A stretch of 64,000 bases of DNA, taken from assembly GCA_903813345.2 (NCBI GenBank), contig CAIIXF020000002.1, positions 8,081,555 to 8,145,554 on the forward strand. The letters are read 5' to 3'. The position numbers were made by a program, and so were the translations under genes. How positions within the stretch are numbered: the stretch's first letter is position 1; every line of letters begins with the position of its first letter. The notes below the pieces were generated by a model, which was given only the letters and a program-made list of their open reading frames with translations, searched no databases and was not told the origin of the DNA. Source of the DNA: Owenia fusiformis (taxonomy: Eukaryota; Annelida; Polychaeta; Sabellida; Oweniidae). Shown here one piece after another: positions 33,221-44,763 of the stretch.

Positions 33221-33417
33221 TTGACGATATCGCGAGCGTATCGAGCGCGAAAAATTTGAGGTGATAAAAGTTTAGCAAAGGTGCTCAAACTTTGGCCAAA
33301 GGTGTTTAAAAGTTGGCCAAAGGTGTTCAAAATTTGGACAAAAGTGTTCAGATTTGGACTTCGGTGTCCAACATTTGTAAGTCACTCATATTAGGTGGTC
33401 CCAAGTTGACAGCCCTG
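32910..33417. mobile_element. hAT-like non-autonomous element
   Basis: Ends CAGGCCTGTCAACT and, from the right, CAGGGCTGTCAACT, which fit the CAG-G-TGTCAA style of hAT termini. Both sides are flanked by CAATGG. The opposite arm of the enclosing palindrome lacks the insert, which confirms the empty site. The interior has repeated tgtcacgcaaatacgc words and a 34-base poly-C tract. Only six flanking bases match, whereas hAT usually duplicates eight. Confidence 0.7.
33186..33219. repeat. Poly-C tract, 34 bases
   Basis: An unbroken C run within the hAT-like element. Length may be unreliable in assembly. It is the sole basis of the proline-run ORF that crosses it. Confidence 0.95.
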
Positions 33418-35123
33418 CAATGGTCTGCACGACATGTAATAAATATATAACCGACATTTTTATATCACAAAATTCATTGCCGGTTTTTTAAAATAATTTT
33501 CCAAATGATAGATAAAAAATAATCGAAAATAATTAAAATTGAACGGAGGGGGGGGGAGTGAACGGAGGAGGGGGGGGAGTAAAATGTCTTTAAGGTGGAA
33601 GAAATTTCCACAAATTCGTGTACTTGAAAAATGAACTCACTTACTCAGTTACTTGATGTTACAACTCTGAAAAATGAAAAATGGGGACATATGGATTTAT
33701 TGGAAGTTTTCATATGTCTTATAGACAAATTACTCCCCCCCCCTCCATTCAATTTTAATAATTTTCGACTACTTTTTGTATAACGTATGGTAACATGTTT
33801 TACAAAACCCAATAGTTTTGTGATAATTACTTCACCTACAAGTATTTATTACAGGTCGTGGAGACCCCTGTTGGTTGATTTATAGCAAAAACATTGGCAT
33901 TTGCATGTTGGCAACGCTGCACTTTTTTAATAGTTCTTTTATTTTAGAACTCCACAGTTAAAAAAAATCCAAAAAGACCTAACATATTTTCCCCCGTCCA
34001 CTGCGTCTATTCATTTAGCCATTCAATTGTAAACTTTCTCTTGAAAAAATAAATCTTCAAGATTTGTTGAATTTTCTACCGAAAATCAGCTAGATCTACT
34101 CCCCCCTCCGTTCATTTCTTCTGATCACCGGGCGTGATTCTTATTTGAGACTGTATTTAACACCTCCTGTGAAAATTTGAATGAAAAGGGCACAAAACTC
34201 TTAGTTTGAGAGGGATTTTCTCTAAACTAACAGTATCGATTGACCTGGAATTTGAAAACAATTATAGAGACTACTTTTCCATGTTTTTCCAACACGGTTA
34301 CAGCAAGAGAGTTGGCACAATGGGGGAACTTTAGGGTATAATTTCTTCATAATTAGCCTTCTTTAATTCTAGATACCATATACCATATTTTCTAAAATAC
34401 CATATACCATATTTTTTACACCTCTTATACCATATACGATAAATTTTGCCCCCTCTTATACAATATACAATAAATTTTCAGCCTCTTATACGATATACAA
34501 TATCTCTATACACCCCCCCCATTTTACAAAACAAATCTTCCCACCAGTCTTTTCTAGGCACACAGTCAAGTGCACTCTTTGTGCAAAACTGGAAGATGTA
34601 CATGTAGACAATGTGGGGAAATTGGGGAATGAGTGATTCCTGTTTGAAAAATAACATGTGACTCAATTGAGGAATGCAGCAAGATTCCGATTATGCACCC
34701 TGGCCTTAAATCATCAAAACATTCAAAAATGGACTTGCCGGACAGTTTTTTGAAATTTGCCATTTAGATCAATCAGAATTGCAGCATTTTGAACCGCACC
34801 CACTATTTTGCTGGACACTCCAGATTACGATATTGAACTTGGAGAGAAGAAAGAACTGATCATGATTTATTGGGCCTTCCCCAAATCATAACTGCATACT
34901 CATAGTCTAAATAGTCTTTAGGCTACACAGCTACACAGAGCACCTGTGGAAAATGTAATCTCCTGGAAAATCAAAGCTACTTGCTGCATTTCTGGTGCCC
35001 AGAGAAACTTATTCTAGCTTGAGACTACCGTTATACTTTCTCACATACATCCTAACGTCTGTTCTATGTTTTCCCTAGGCCAAAAAAGTTTTGATGAAGT
35101 GGTGCCAAAGTCAGTGCCTCATG

Positions 35124-35215
35124 CAGGCCGTCCAACTGTCCCGCAAGTTGCATATAAGTCATGCTGAAGAAATTGAAGTCAGGCCTGTTTTTTTGTGTGA
35201 CAGAATATCCCCTAA
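35124..35215 (+). mobile_element. Truncated copy of the hAT-like element
   Basis: caggccgtccaactgtcccg and then ctgaagaaattgaagtcagg follow the left end of the 32910 element with scattered changes and then lose similarity. Confidence 0.6.
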
Positions 35216-35467
35216 AATTTGTATTTTACATTTCCACTGATCTATGGCCTCTTGAAAATTGTTTTATTTTTAACATGGGAAATCTTCACTTCAGCAAACC
35301 CATGACTCATTTATTTATGGTCCAAACTCAAAACTGCACTGTAGTACCTCTAAGCTATAAAAACCTAATAGGCAAAATACATGTAAGTGTTATCAGTTTG
35401 CAACTTGAGAGACATTTAACACCCTATTCCTTACTGTCACTAAACCAATTTCTTTCTTTGTAGCAAT

Positions 35468-38400
35468 ATGGCTCCAAGACTAGAAGTGTCATTCCCAGAG
35501 ACATTGCTGTCATTATTTCAAAGTCTAACATCTGAAGATAACACAGATGACATCATCATGCTAACTGACACGGAAGGTGAGTTATGTTTTAACCTTTGTG
35601 TTAACTACCAGAAAAGGTGAGTTATGTTTCAACCTTTGTGTTAACTACCAGAAAATTATATTTTATTTTTCAATATTGTTATACTGTACATACAGTACAT
35701 CCTTTAATGATTAACTGATTATCCTACATGTCTGGGGCTAACTGACACAGAAGTTGAGTTATGTTTTAACCTTTGCGTTAAACTACCAGAAAATTATATT
35801 TTATTTTTTAATATCATTATCATATATGCAGCACATGTACTTTAATGATTAACATATTACTCACACACTCGCTCAAATATGACACAAAGTTTGATTTGCT
35901 TTAATATTGAACCAAGAAAAAAATAATTCACAAAGAAAAAAACATTTGAAGATCAGAGATCATTAGACATGCATGCACATGCTAAACAAAGTGCATGTTT
36001 TTAATTACCTTTGATTTAAAAGATGGTGACACTTCTATAGAAATGAATGTCCAAACAACTTCGCCATCTTTCAATGACATTGATAAAAACTTGATATGTA
36101 AAGCTTGACAGACCGAAAATATTTTTTGATTAATTATTGGAAGCTTTGATGTGGTCCGTTTGAGCTGTTGGTGGTGTCAAATGAAAGATAGGGTTCTTAT
36201 CAATACATTGGACATTCTATAGAATTCATATAAAAGTCTTTATGTTGCCCAAAAACATTGAAAATATGCAGAGTGGGCCTTTAAATGAAAGTTAGGGATC
36301 ATCTCAAAAGCTTCTCACTTACTGAATATTTGATGAAATCCATTTTGTTTATTGACCAACCACCTTAAATAATAATTTTTTTTAATTCCTGAATAATTTC
36401 TTGTTTTAATTCATTTTCAGGCCATGAAATACACCTTACTATTGAGCCTGTTGAAAATAAGACTACAAAAGCTATTGCGAACATATGTAGGATTCTTGTG
36501 ATTGGTAAGTATTTGATAGTTAATGGGCTATCTAGAAAGCCAATGTCCTAATTCTAAATTCCTCATAATTTGAAAAATCGTATCAGCTTGCAAGTTGCAT
36601 CAACAATAGATTTTGGCACAAACCCTCTTTCCAATGATTATTAAAGCTGGTATTGAGGACCAAAATAAATATTCTTAGCACATTCTTAACACAGTATTTT
36701 AATGATTCAAGATTATATTCTAACAAATGTTAATTAGATATTATGAGGTTATATAATGGTTCTTTCTGTATATCGTGTTTATACTCGAGTGAGTATATGA
36801 TATATTCACAAGTGAGCGTATTCTCACGAGAGTATAAAATGCACGATATACAGAAGGAACCATTATATAATCTTATTATGCCACTCTAAGTTCAATTACA
36901 GTTGATTCGAACACAATCATAACAATTAAAAACCATAAAAATATCCCATAGCCAACTCAATAATGCTGATGTTGGTTTATGACGTCATTTGATTCTAGGA
37001 AATCATATTTTTTATTCATTATTTCCCAGAATGCACTTCTACAGTGGTATACGCTGGAGTGTATACGGAGGAGTTGTATACGATGACGATATACCACTCT
37101 CCACTGTATATCGTTGTTATAGACCCATGTTATACAACTGTAATTGGACTTAGAGTGGTATAATTAATCATACAACATGTTGTTCCTTACTATAGAGAAT
37201 TAAAGAGCCTACCGGTTTGACCATTTTTAGCATACATGTTGATATTTTCTTATGTAAAAGTATTGCTTGTCCAAGAGGTTAAATACTGTAGATCTATACA
37301 CTTATTTTGATGCTCTTAATTTGATGGATTTGCTCAATTTCAAATATTGGCGGCTATTTAATTTAGCGGATTCAGGACTGAAGTTTAATTTTTGTCTATG
37401 TTTATGTCATTAGGACAGGCATTTACTAAGATATTTTCTGTATTTTTTTGAGAATAATGTAAAATTGATGACATGTTGATAGGAAAAGGGGCCCAGAAGG
37501 TTAATTTCTAAAGTGCATGATTGGACAAAAATTCCAAACTGAAATTTGACTGAGCCTCTTGACCAGTAAATGTCAAGACAAGAAAGGTTTATATGCTCAA
37601 AGTGTCATCTTCTGCGAGTTTCATGAACTTGTTGAAAACATATGGATCACCAAGTCTGGTAGGTTCACATAAAATAAGGAATATTTTTTATGTCTTTCAG
37701 GAGAAAGTGTATTGACTAAAGACAATCAGAATGACTGCCACACATGTACAATTGGTGATGTCACAACTAAACCATCACCAAACAGTACCATGACAACAGA
37801 TGAAAAACAAACAATCAAACCATCTCCTGTTGTCACCTTGACAACAAATGAAAAACAACAAACAATCAAACCAATTATTACTATGACAACTGGTGAACAA
37901 CACATCAACAAGAATGAAAAAGTTGATACTGAAACTAATGATATTAGTGGAGGTACCCCAAGGAGGTCAAGACGTGAAAGACGAAAAGTGCTCCCCCCTG
38001 ATGCCACCATAGAACTTATTAAACAACCTTTACATATTGAATTACAAAAACAGCAGGGGGGTTCACTGACTAATGCCAAATATGAAAACGATGACTTTGA
38101 TGAGGCCCGTATTGCTAGTGACATCATCGCTAACTCTGATCAAGGGGATACAGAAGCTTCTACAGACAGTATCACTCAACATGAAGAACCAGAATCAGAA
38201 CCTGAGCCAAAGCTAGTTAAAAGATACAGAGATTTTAAAACACTAAGTGAATTCAAAGATATGATTCACTGTTCGTACTGTGGGCTATTTATGCATAAAG
38301 ATCGATTGTCGAGTCATTGTGAGATTGAACATGCCACCGAAGTACAAGACAAGGATAAAGTCTACATGTGTGAACAATGCAGTGATATTGTTGAAGACAT

Positions 38401-39352
38401 TGAATTGCATTATAGAACATTGCATGCCTCAGTGAACATCAAGACAAATCAGAGCAATGTTTGGTGTCGAGATTGTCGCCAGAATGTCACGGAATCAAAA
38501 TGGAGGAATCATCGTTTGAAAAAACATGGCCAGTATAAACTCTCAGAATGCCCGAAATGTCAGAAAATTTTCAAGTCCAAAAATTATTTGGAAAAACATA
38601 TGAGGAGATTACATACTGATAATCGCCTGTATAAAGCATGTGAGTTCTGCAAGGAGATGTTTACTGAGGATTACCTTGAAATGCATGTTAAAAGGATGCA
38701 TAAGGAGGTGCAGATGTTTAGTTGTGAGTTTTGTAACTACCAGGGTAAGGATAGGAACTATTTGGAGAATCATATTCGGGCAGTCCATCTCAACGAGAGG
38801 AAATGGCCATGTACATTGTGTGGAAAAAACTTCAAAAATAAATCTCACTTAATTTCACATAAATCTGTCGTCCATGATGGAATACGAAAATACGCGTGTG
38901 AGTTTTGCGGAAAACGCTTCACGAAACGTTATCATTTAGAAACTCACGTGAGAACCCACACAGGAGAAAAACCATACAAATGTAGCGAACCCGATTGCTC
39001 CAAAACATTCTCAAGTAAAACAAACTGTGATGTACACATACGTCATGTCCATCGGAAATCCTACCCGTATCGATGTGCGTCTTGCCAAGAAGGATTCAGG
39101 CGGAAAAATCTACTCGAGCAGCATTGTGTTACAATGCATGAAAAACTTCCAAGAGTAGAGGCAAAATTAAACCCACAGTATAACATGTTATTGGTAGAGC
39201 CAGATTCTCATTATGTACTATGGGCCGATGGCTCAAATACTACTTTGATATCATCGCAAAATGTCGAGCCTCAGTTTCAGTACCTTCAGGTCACTGGTGC
39301 CGATCAACCTGTCTCTGTAGCTGGGGAAATTACCCTAGACAAAATTCAGTGA
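35468..39352 (+). CDS. C2H2 zinc-finger protein with ten fingers, 614 aa
   Basis: Three coding exons: 35468-35576, 36421-36504 and 37701-39352, all GT/AG with matching phase 1 (1845 nt including stop). The first coding exon starts four bases after an acceptor (tttctttgtag), so a noncoding first exon lies upstream. N-terminal part (1-250): short acidic start (MAPRLEVSFPETLL), a Thr/Lys-rich stretch with repeated TIKPS-like phrases, and a basic patch (PRRSRRERRKVLPP) that could be a nuclear signal. Residues 255-544 hold ten C2H2 fingers; only fingers 8 and 9 are joined by the canonical TGEKP linker, and finger 9 has the C-x4-C spacing. Fingers 1-3 are irregular. The C-terminal 60 residues are non-zinc-finger. 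Probably a DNA-binding nuclear regulator; I cannot name an orthologue. The first donor region is duplicated in the following intron. Confidence 0.9.
35737..35830 (+). repeat. Duplicate of the first coding exon edge of the zinc-finger gene
   Basis: gctaactgacacagaagttg matches the last 17 bases of the exon at 35560-35576 plus its donor, and similarity runs on through gagttatgttttaacctttg. The donor is broken in the copy (gaagttgag instead of gaaggtgag). A further 40-bp tandem copy of the donor region itself sits at about 35614-35653 and keeps a good donor (aaaaggtgagtt). Confidence 0.8.
36745..36875. mobile_element. Palindromic element in zinc-finger gene intron 2
   Basis: ggttatataatggttctttc faces gaaccattatataatc with about 32 bp of arm. 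The centre holds tatactcgagtgagtata-like words. No coding capacity. Confidence 0.7.
36882..37158. mobile_element. TIR element adjacent to the preceding palindrome
   Basis: cactctaagttcaattacag at the left faces ctgtaattggacttagagtg at the right. Several gtatac words inside are also inverted. It lies only a few bases from the preceding palindrome, so the two may be parts of one composite element. Confidence 0.65.
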
Positions 39353-39651
39353 TTTGTTTCAATATTTGAAATCTTTTGCTCTTGACTATCAATAAGCTCA
39401 TTAAGTAAGATCATGGTGAGTAAGTCACCCCTACCTCTTATATTCTAGCCTAGTACTATTTAATATAGAGAATATTAGAGGGAGGGGGCGACTTACACGC
39501 TGTGAAAAAGAACAATGAAAAAGCTCATCTGATATCCACGATTTTAAATTAAGGTGACAAATGCTCCCCAAAAAATAAATTATTACAATGTTGATGGCAT
39601 TTGCCATACTGCCATAATCTCAGTGTATTTGAAATGATTTAATATTTATGA

Positions 39652-39657
39652 AATAAA
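39652..39657 (+). promoter_or_regulatory. Probable polyadenylation signal of the zinc-finger gene
   Basis: AATAAA about 300 nt after the stop codon, in an A/T-rich context and before the TTAA element. Chosen by position only. Confidence 0.45.
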
Positions 39658-39889
39658 TAAACTACATGTATTGAAAAAAGTAGAATCAACAGTGTTTGTA
39701 AAGAAGGAAACAATTTAAGTTACTGAATAAGATCTTAGTCCATGTGATACTTTATGATGCTTTATTTACTAACACCTGTCAACACTAGTATTTTCAGAAT
39801 CACTTAAAGTTTTCTTTTGGCGGTCCAAAAATCAAATTAAATTGAGAAGTTCTTGTAATCAAATGGTCTTATCAATGATATGACATTAA

Positions 39890-40293
39890 GGTACAGCTGG
39901 AAAGTAACATTTTGGTAAAAAATTGCTATACCAGCACATGTTATTTTCTGGTACAAAATAAAGTATGAAGACATTTGTCAATTGCCTTACTTTTTTCAGG
40001 AAAGTATCATTACATTGTCTTCTTTAAGAATATCTAGTAGGAGTTCAATGGGAACTCCAGGAAATTCTGATATTTCACACTTTCTATTTTTCCAAATTTT
40101 CTTTCAAAGTTTCCAGACAACACAGGAGCTACCATTGACCTGTTTCCAGGTTTACTAAAAGTAGACAGTGTAATGATACTTTCCTGAAAAAAGCAAGGAA
40201 ATAAACACATGCCTTCATACTTAATTTTGTACCAGAAAATAACATGTGCAGGTATAGCAATTTTTTACCAAAATGTTACTTTCCAGCTGAACC
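39890..40293. mobile_element. TTAA-flanked palindromic element (family A), intact copy
   Basis: Flanked by TTAA at 39886-39889 and 40294-40297. The ends are GGTACAGCTGGAAAGTAAC and, from the right, GGTTCAGCTGGAAAGTAAC. The two halves are almost fully complementary across about 400 bp (including catgttattttctggtac and aggaaagtatcatta words on both sides), so it can fold into one long hairpin. No ORF. A second, larger copy is at 43699-44598. Confidence 0.88.
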
Positions 40294-40297
40294 TTAA

Positions 40298-42440
40298 AAT
40301 GTAAAGCCTGTGGTGTAGTGAAAAGAGGTATGGTATATATCATTGGAAAGCCTTATCATCATTCTTCTCTTTGGGAAAATCCTGTTTTCTTGAAATTCGG
40401 ATCGGGAATCCGACGTTCTCCTGTACTTTTAAAAATAGCTAATTTTCATTTTTATTACTATCTGCCCTATGTGCTTCGAAACAAAGCTGAAAACTGATCT
40501 CAAATATAGATGGCATAATAGAGTTCTGGTAAGTTACACCTAACCAACGTGTCAACGTACAGCGTCAAAAATACTAATTTGACTTCACTTCTTAAAAGAG
40601 AGCCTCGTCTTGTAGTTTAACTAGACTCTGCACGCAGGGTACACAAATAGCTTATCCATGAGAAAATATGAATAGGCAAGGTTGTCTTTCCTATTGGTCC
40701 AGCATTTGCGGTTATTTTTATCAGCCTTACCATTCTTTTCAAGCGGAATGCAGATCAACGATACATAAAAATGTTTCCATTATACTCTAGCTGTTTCCTT
40801 GCCAGCAAAATCGACGACTATTATGTACCTGAAATTGTTTGTAGTGAAAACATGCGAATATAGCTATAGCAGAAATTGTAGGCCTACAGGACGTACCCGA
40901 GATTTGATCCATGCAAAAGAATGACTGTTGATATATTAACGTTTTTAAAATGCAAATGACTCCTCGATGAAAAACATCCAATATCTCCTCCCAAGCTAAT
41001 AGACTTTTAAGCTGACGCAGGCAACCTTCATTTTGGCTTTGCCACTCAAAAATACATCGACCTGTTATTCTCCAAAGTTGGGTACACGTGGTCGGTCACT
41101 CGGTCTTTGATATGAAGATGAATAGATGCAAAATTAGAAGAGGAAAATAAAACTAATTATAAAAACTATTCAATAACTTTAAGTATTTTTTACATGTGAT
41201 GGATATGATTAAATTGTATTCAACCCTAGTCTGCAACCTTTCTTTCATAATACTAATAAGTCGCAAGCGGGGAGGGGGTAATTTGGACTAGGCCTATACA
41301 ATTTTTTTTGATTTCAATAATGTTGGTATTATTGTAAATCTTATTCAATTAGCTCTTCAGAAAAGTAATGCATTTTTTGAAAAAAGTAGGTAAAGAAGGT
41401 CAACGTTACCAAGGACATTTTGGACAATTTGAGATAAAATGTCAATTTTCTTTCAAAGTAAAAATGTTCATGCCAAAAATCGTACGCTCCATAAAAGAAT
41501 GATCATCTTTCAAATGAAACTAAAGTCAAGGTAAACGCTTTTCTATAACTGAACCTTATCTCTTTCAAAGATATTAATATTGAGGAATCCATAACATTGA
41601 AACCAATGTACGCGCAAAATTGAATAAATGAACAATTTCAGTTTGTTGTCTTTATCATTCATATCAGGTTCAAGATGTGAAACAAATGCCAACTCGTGAT
41701 AGTAAGAAAATATATATTGACTTGGTATTATTTCAATATAATTTTTGCCCCGTGAATTTTCCTAACATTTTTCCATGTCCTGCTAAACATGGTAATTATA
41801 TATATGGTTGTAGCTACCATATTATTATGAGAGAGATGGTCTGGCAAGGAATATTCCTTTGAACAGCGGCAATTAATGAAATTGAAAAATTGGGGATAGG
41901 GGAGAATACGAAAAAAAGATATAAAGCCTGGAAAAAGCTATCATCACGATTCTGTTTTGTGCATTAACATTCAGAAATATGCAAAAAAAGTTCAGAGGTA
42001 TTCATCAAGTAATTTTTGAAAAAACGTTTTCCAAATTCGTGAAGAGAACGCGATACGCCTCGACAACAAATCATTTTCATTAGAAATATTAGGAACGACG
42101 TTAGCAGGCCAGGAACCTTACAGAGTTTTTGCTTGCCTTTCGGTAAGTGTCTTTTACGTAGTGACCCTAATGCTCAGATAATTCAGTTTTGGAGATTATT
42201 AAAGGTGCAACAATTTTACAGAGGAGCCAAAGTTCAGCGATGAGGTGATAAAATCTCTGATGACTAACATATTTTTATTATCTCCAAAGAACCTACGTAC
42301 CCTTTTCATTCGTTCGACTTCACTTCTGAAAAGAGAGTTTATGACTAGACTCTGCACGCAGGGTACAAAGAACCCGGCCCCTAGATGAAAATTATTCCAG
42401 CTGATATTCCCCTCGAACTGCATTTTTATGACTACTGAAA
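40298..42440. other. Noncoding with a dispersed 60-bp repeat
   Basis: No exon supported. A phrase running from gacttcacttct, through aaaagagag, to gactctgcacgcagggtaca occurs at about 40579-40645 and again at 42317-42366, marking a dispersed repeat of unknown type. Confidence 0.5.
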
Positions 42441-42465
42441 TGAACGCGCTATTATTTCATAAGAT

Positions 42466-43190
42466 TCAACCCCCCCCCCCTTTGCTTCTGGATCCGCCAG
42501 TGATGAGGATAGCCTTTTCATTGAAATAGGCCCTGTGATTTTAAAATAAATCTCAAGGTCTAACATTGAAAGTTTGCAACCATCACAACACTCTCTGTAT
42601 ATTAATGTAACTGTATGCATGTAGTTTGTATCAAATTGTAGTTTGGCCGTGCCTTAAAAAACTCCAAATTCTACTAACAATTACATGCAAGGGAGGGGAA
42701 GCTTCAAGCTACTACTGCCCTACACCAGTTCTTCTCACAGTCTGGAGTAGGTTTGGCTTCTTTGAGTTTTTGAACAATGTTGCATTCTACACTCTCTATC
42801 CAGGTGAGCCATAGACAGAACATAATCAATGATGAAGAAAGAGTCGGAACTGAGCAACGCCCCCCCCCCTTCCCAACGTAAAGGGAAATTATATGGGATC
42901 TTAATTAGTACTAGTAGGTACTCAGACAGGGGCTGTAGGGGCGGATCTGGGAACCAACAAGGGGGGGGGGGCAAATTTCAGGTCAGGGAAAAAAATGTTG
43001 GGCCCCTAAAGCCGAAAAGTGGGCTTTTTGAAATTTTGAGGCCCATTTTCTTCAAAATTTGGCCTAAAATGCCTGATATAGGCCCAGTAATGACCAAAAA
43101 GGCCCACTTTTTGGTGCCTTAAGGCCTTTTTTGTCCCAAAATTGTTTTTGGGCCCAATTTTTTTCTGGGCCCAACTTGGATCCGCTTAAT
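42466..43190. repeat. Remnants of a ggatccgcc-ended repeat family
   Basis: Poly-C followed by tctggatccgccagtga at about 42466-42505, and gggcggatctgggaacc with a poly-G tract at about 42938. Then comes a long stretch of gggccc/ggccttaa words that closes with ttggatccgctta near 43185. The same vocabulary occurs at 48352-48578. The paired ends suggest an old hAT-like TIR family, but boundaries are blurred. Confidence 0.45.
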
Positions 43191-43771
43191 CACTTCGAGA
43201 GCCATGTTAGATTTTGAAACTTATATCAAAATCCACATAGCTTTCGCAGTAAGTAAGGATCCGCCATTGGGCTGAGGCCTTGGAGCTCCTTGGCAGGGGA
43301 ATATAGAAGAGTAATGAAGAAAGAAGTCAGCCACGCTACTCTGTTTATATTACAAATATATTTGTATACGAGTTCTGTCTGTTGACCAATATCAGTCACG
43401 GCTATATTGTACATGTAGATGATAATAGGCCTACTAAAACGATCAAGAGAATGATCGATCCCCATCAATTTCTAACGAGTAGCAGCTATTCTATTTACAT
43501 TTCCGGTTATAAATGAAAAGAAATATTTCATTTCACACTGCGTTTTATCCAAATTATACAGTTATGTAGAACTATAAAGTGTAATATTAGCTCTTTAGGT
43601 GAGTTGAATCTGTGTTATTAATGATGAATGTTGAATCGACCTTGAATGCAGTGGTTAGTGAATAAATTTTCTAGATTCAGATTGCAGTTCATTTTTAAGG
43701 TTCAGCTGGAAAGTAACATTTTGGTAAAAAATTGCTATACCTGCACATGTTATTTTCTGGTACAAAATTAA

Positions 43772-44161
43772 AGTCCATTTCACTGCTTCAGTTCGTCAGT
43801 AGAACGGCAAAAATAAGAACTTGGGAGACTATTGTGCAATAATATATGGAAAAGTATATTCATAATGTACATGAATGACATTTGTATATTTCAGATTTTT
43901 TAGTTTTTTGTGCAATAAGCCTGTGCCGTCTTGTAATTTGAAGAATTTCAGCCATGTTAATCTTATTGAAAATAACATGGCAGAGAAACATCCAAATATA
44001 AGAGGCCACACACTTTATAAGCCAAACTAGAAGTAATCCAAGATATACAAATGTCATTCATGTACATTATGAATATACTTTTCCATATATTATTGCACAA
44101 TGGTCTCCCAATTTCTTATTTTTGCCGTTCTACTGACGAACTGAAGCAGTGAAATGGACTC
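43772..44161. mobile_element. Palindromic element nested in the family A copy
   Basis: Begins agtccatttcactgcttcag and ends with the complement; arms of about 120 bp include tcataatgtacatgaatgac. Flanks are TAA on both sides, compatible with the 3-bp target of PIF/Harbinger elements, though three bases are weak evidence. The centre is about 150 bp of unique sequence. Confidence 0.78.
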
Positions 44162-44376
44162 TAAGTATGAAGTCATGTGTGTATTTCCTTGCTTTTTTCA
44201 GGAAAGTATCATTACACTGTTTACTTTTAGAATATCTGGAAACAGGTCAATGGAAGCTTCTGTGTTGTCTGGAAACTTTGAAAGAAAATTTTGAAAAATA
44301 GAAAGTGTGAAATATCAGAATTTCCTGGAGTTCCCATTGAACCCCTACCAGATATTCTAAAAGAAGACAATGTAAT

Positions 44377-44471
44377 CACAGTCAGAGAGAATGTTTCTGG
44401 CGAAATTCTGGGACTTCAAATAGTATAAATATAGTTCCAGGGCAATTCGAAGAACGTATTAGATGTCCGTG
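44377..44471. mobile_element. 95-bp insertion with 8-bp target duplication
   Basis: AATGTAAT stands on both sides (44369-44376 and 44472-44479) and only once in the homologous element at 39890-40293. Ends cacagtca and, from the right, cacggaca are weakly inverted. An 8-bp duplication suits hAT-type insertion. Confidence 0.7.
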
Positions 44472-44763
44472 AATGTAATGATACTTTCCTGAAAAAAGCA
44501 AGGAAATTGACACATGCCTTCATACTTTATTTTGTACCAGAAAATAACATGTGCAGGTATAGCAATTTTTTACCAAAATGTTACTTTCCAGCTGTACCTT
44601 AAAATAAAAAAGTGGTGATTTTTCAGTTCCTTACCTCAGTTTTCTGGGAAGTGATATAAAGGATGGCCTAGTTCAGGATGTTTAGAAGTTTTAATGGTTT
44701 CTACATCATTCCATAAGTAAAAATTTCAATCTTTTATTTTCAGATGTAGACCTAGTTATCACT

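Larger units (their letters stand above)
32639..34145. mobile_element. Foldback element of about 1.5 kb with a nested insertion
   Basis: It begins with tcacgcccggtgatctgatg and ends with the complement catttcttctgatcaccggg. Arm similarity covers aatgaacggaggggg, the aattgaatggct region and catttgcacgttgg-type words. An inner inverted pair (about 33510-33560 and 33735-33785) shows that the palindrome continues toward the centre. The left arm is interrupted by the hAT-like insertion. Confidence 0.75.
30575..34865. repeat. Large nested inverted-repeat complex
   Basis: Outer arms: about 30575-31120 on the left and 34365-34865 on the right. For example cagggtgcatgttcggaatt at about 30719 faces its complement near 34690, and both arms contain runs of tataccatatac(a/g)atattt and a ggggggg/ccccccc tract beside gtgtatagag. 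Between the arms lie two smaller palindromes (31785-32480 and 32639-34145), and the second holds its own insertion. The arms are clearly diverged, so the outer structure is older than the inner ones. No supported gene lies inside. Confidence 0.7.
43699..44598. mobile_element. TTAA-flanked palindromic element (family A), copy with two nested insertions
   Basis: TTAA at 43695-43698 and 44599-44602; ends GGTTCAGCTGGAAAGTAAC and, from the right, GGTACAGCTGGAAAGTAAC, as in the 39890 copy. Comparison with that copy shows two blocks present only here: 43772-44161 and 44377-44471. Without them the lengths agree. Confidence 0.87.

Noticed and set aside
33031-33264. ORF with a polyproline run
   Set aside because: The proline run is the poly-C tract. 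The rest lies in a hAT-like element and has no family features.
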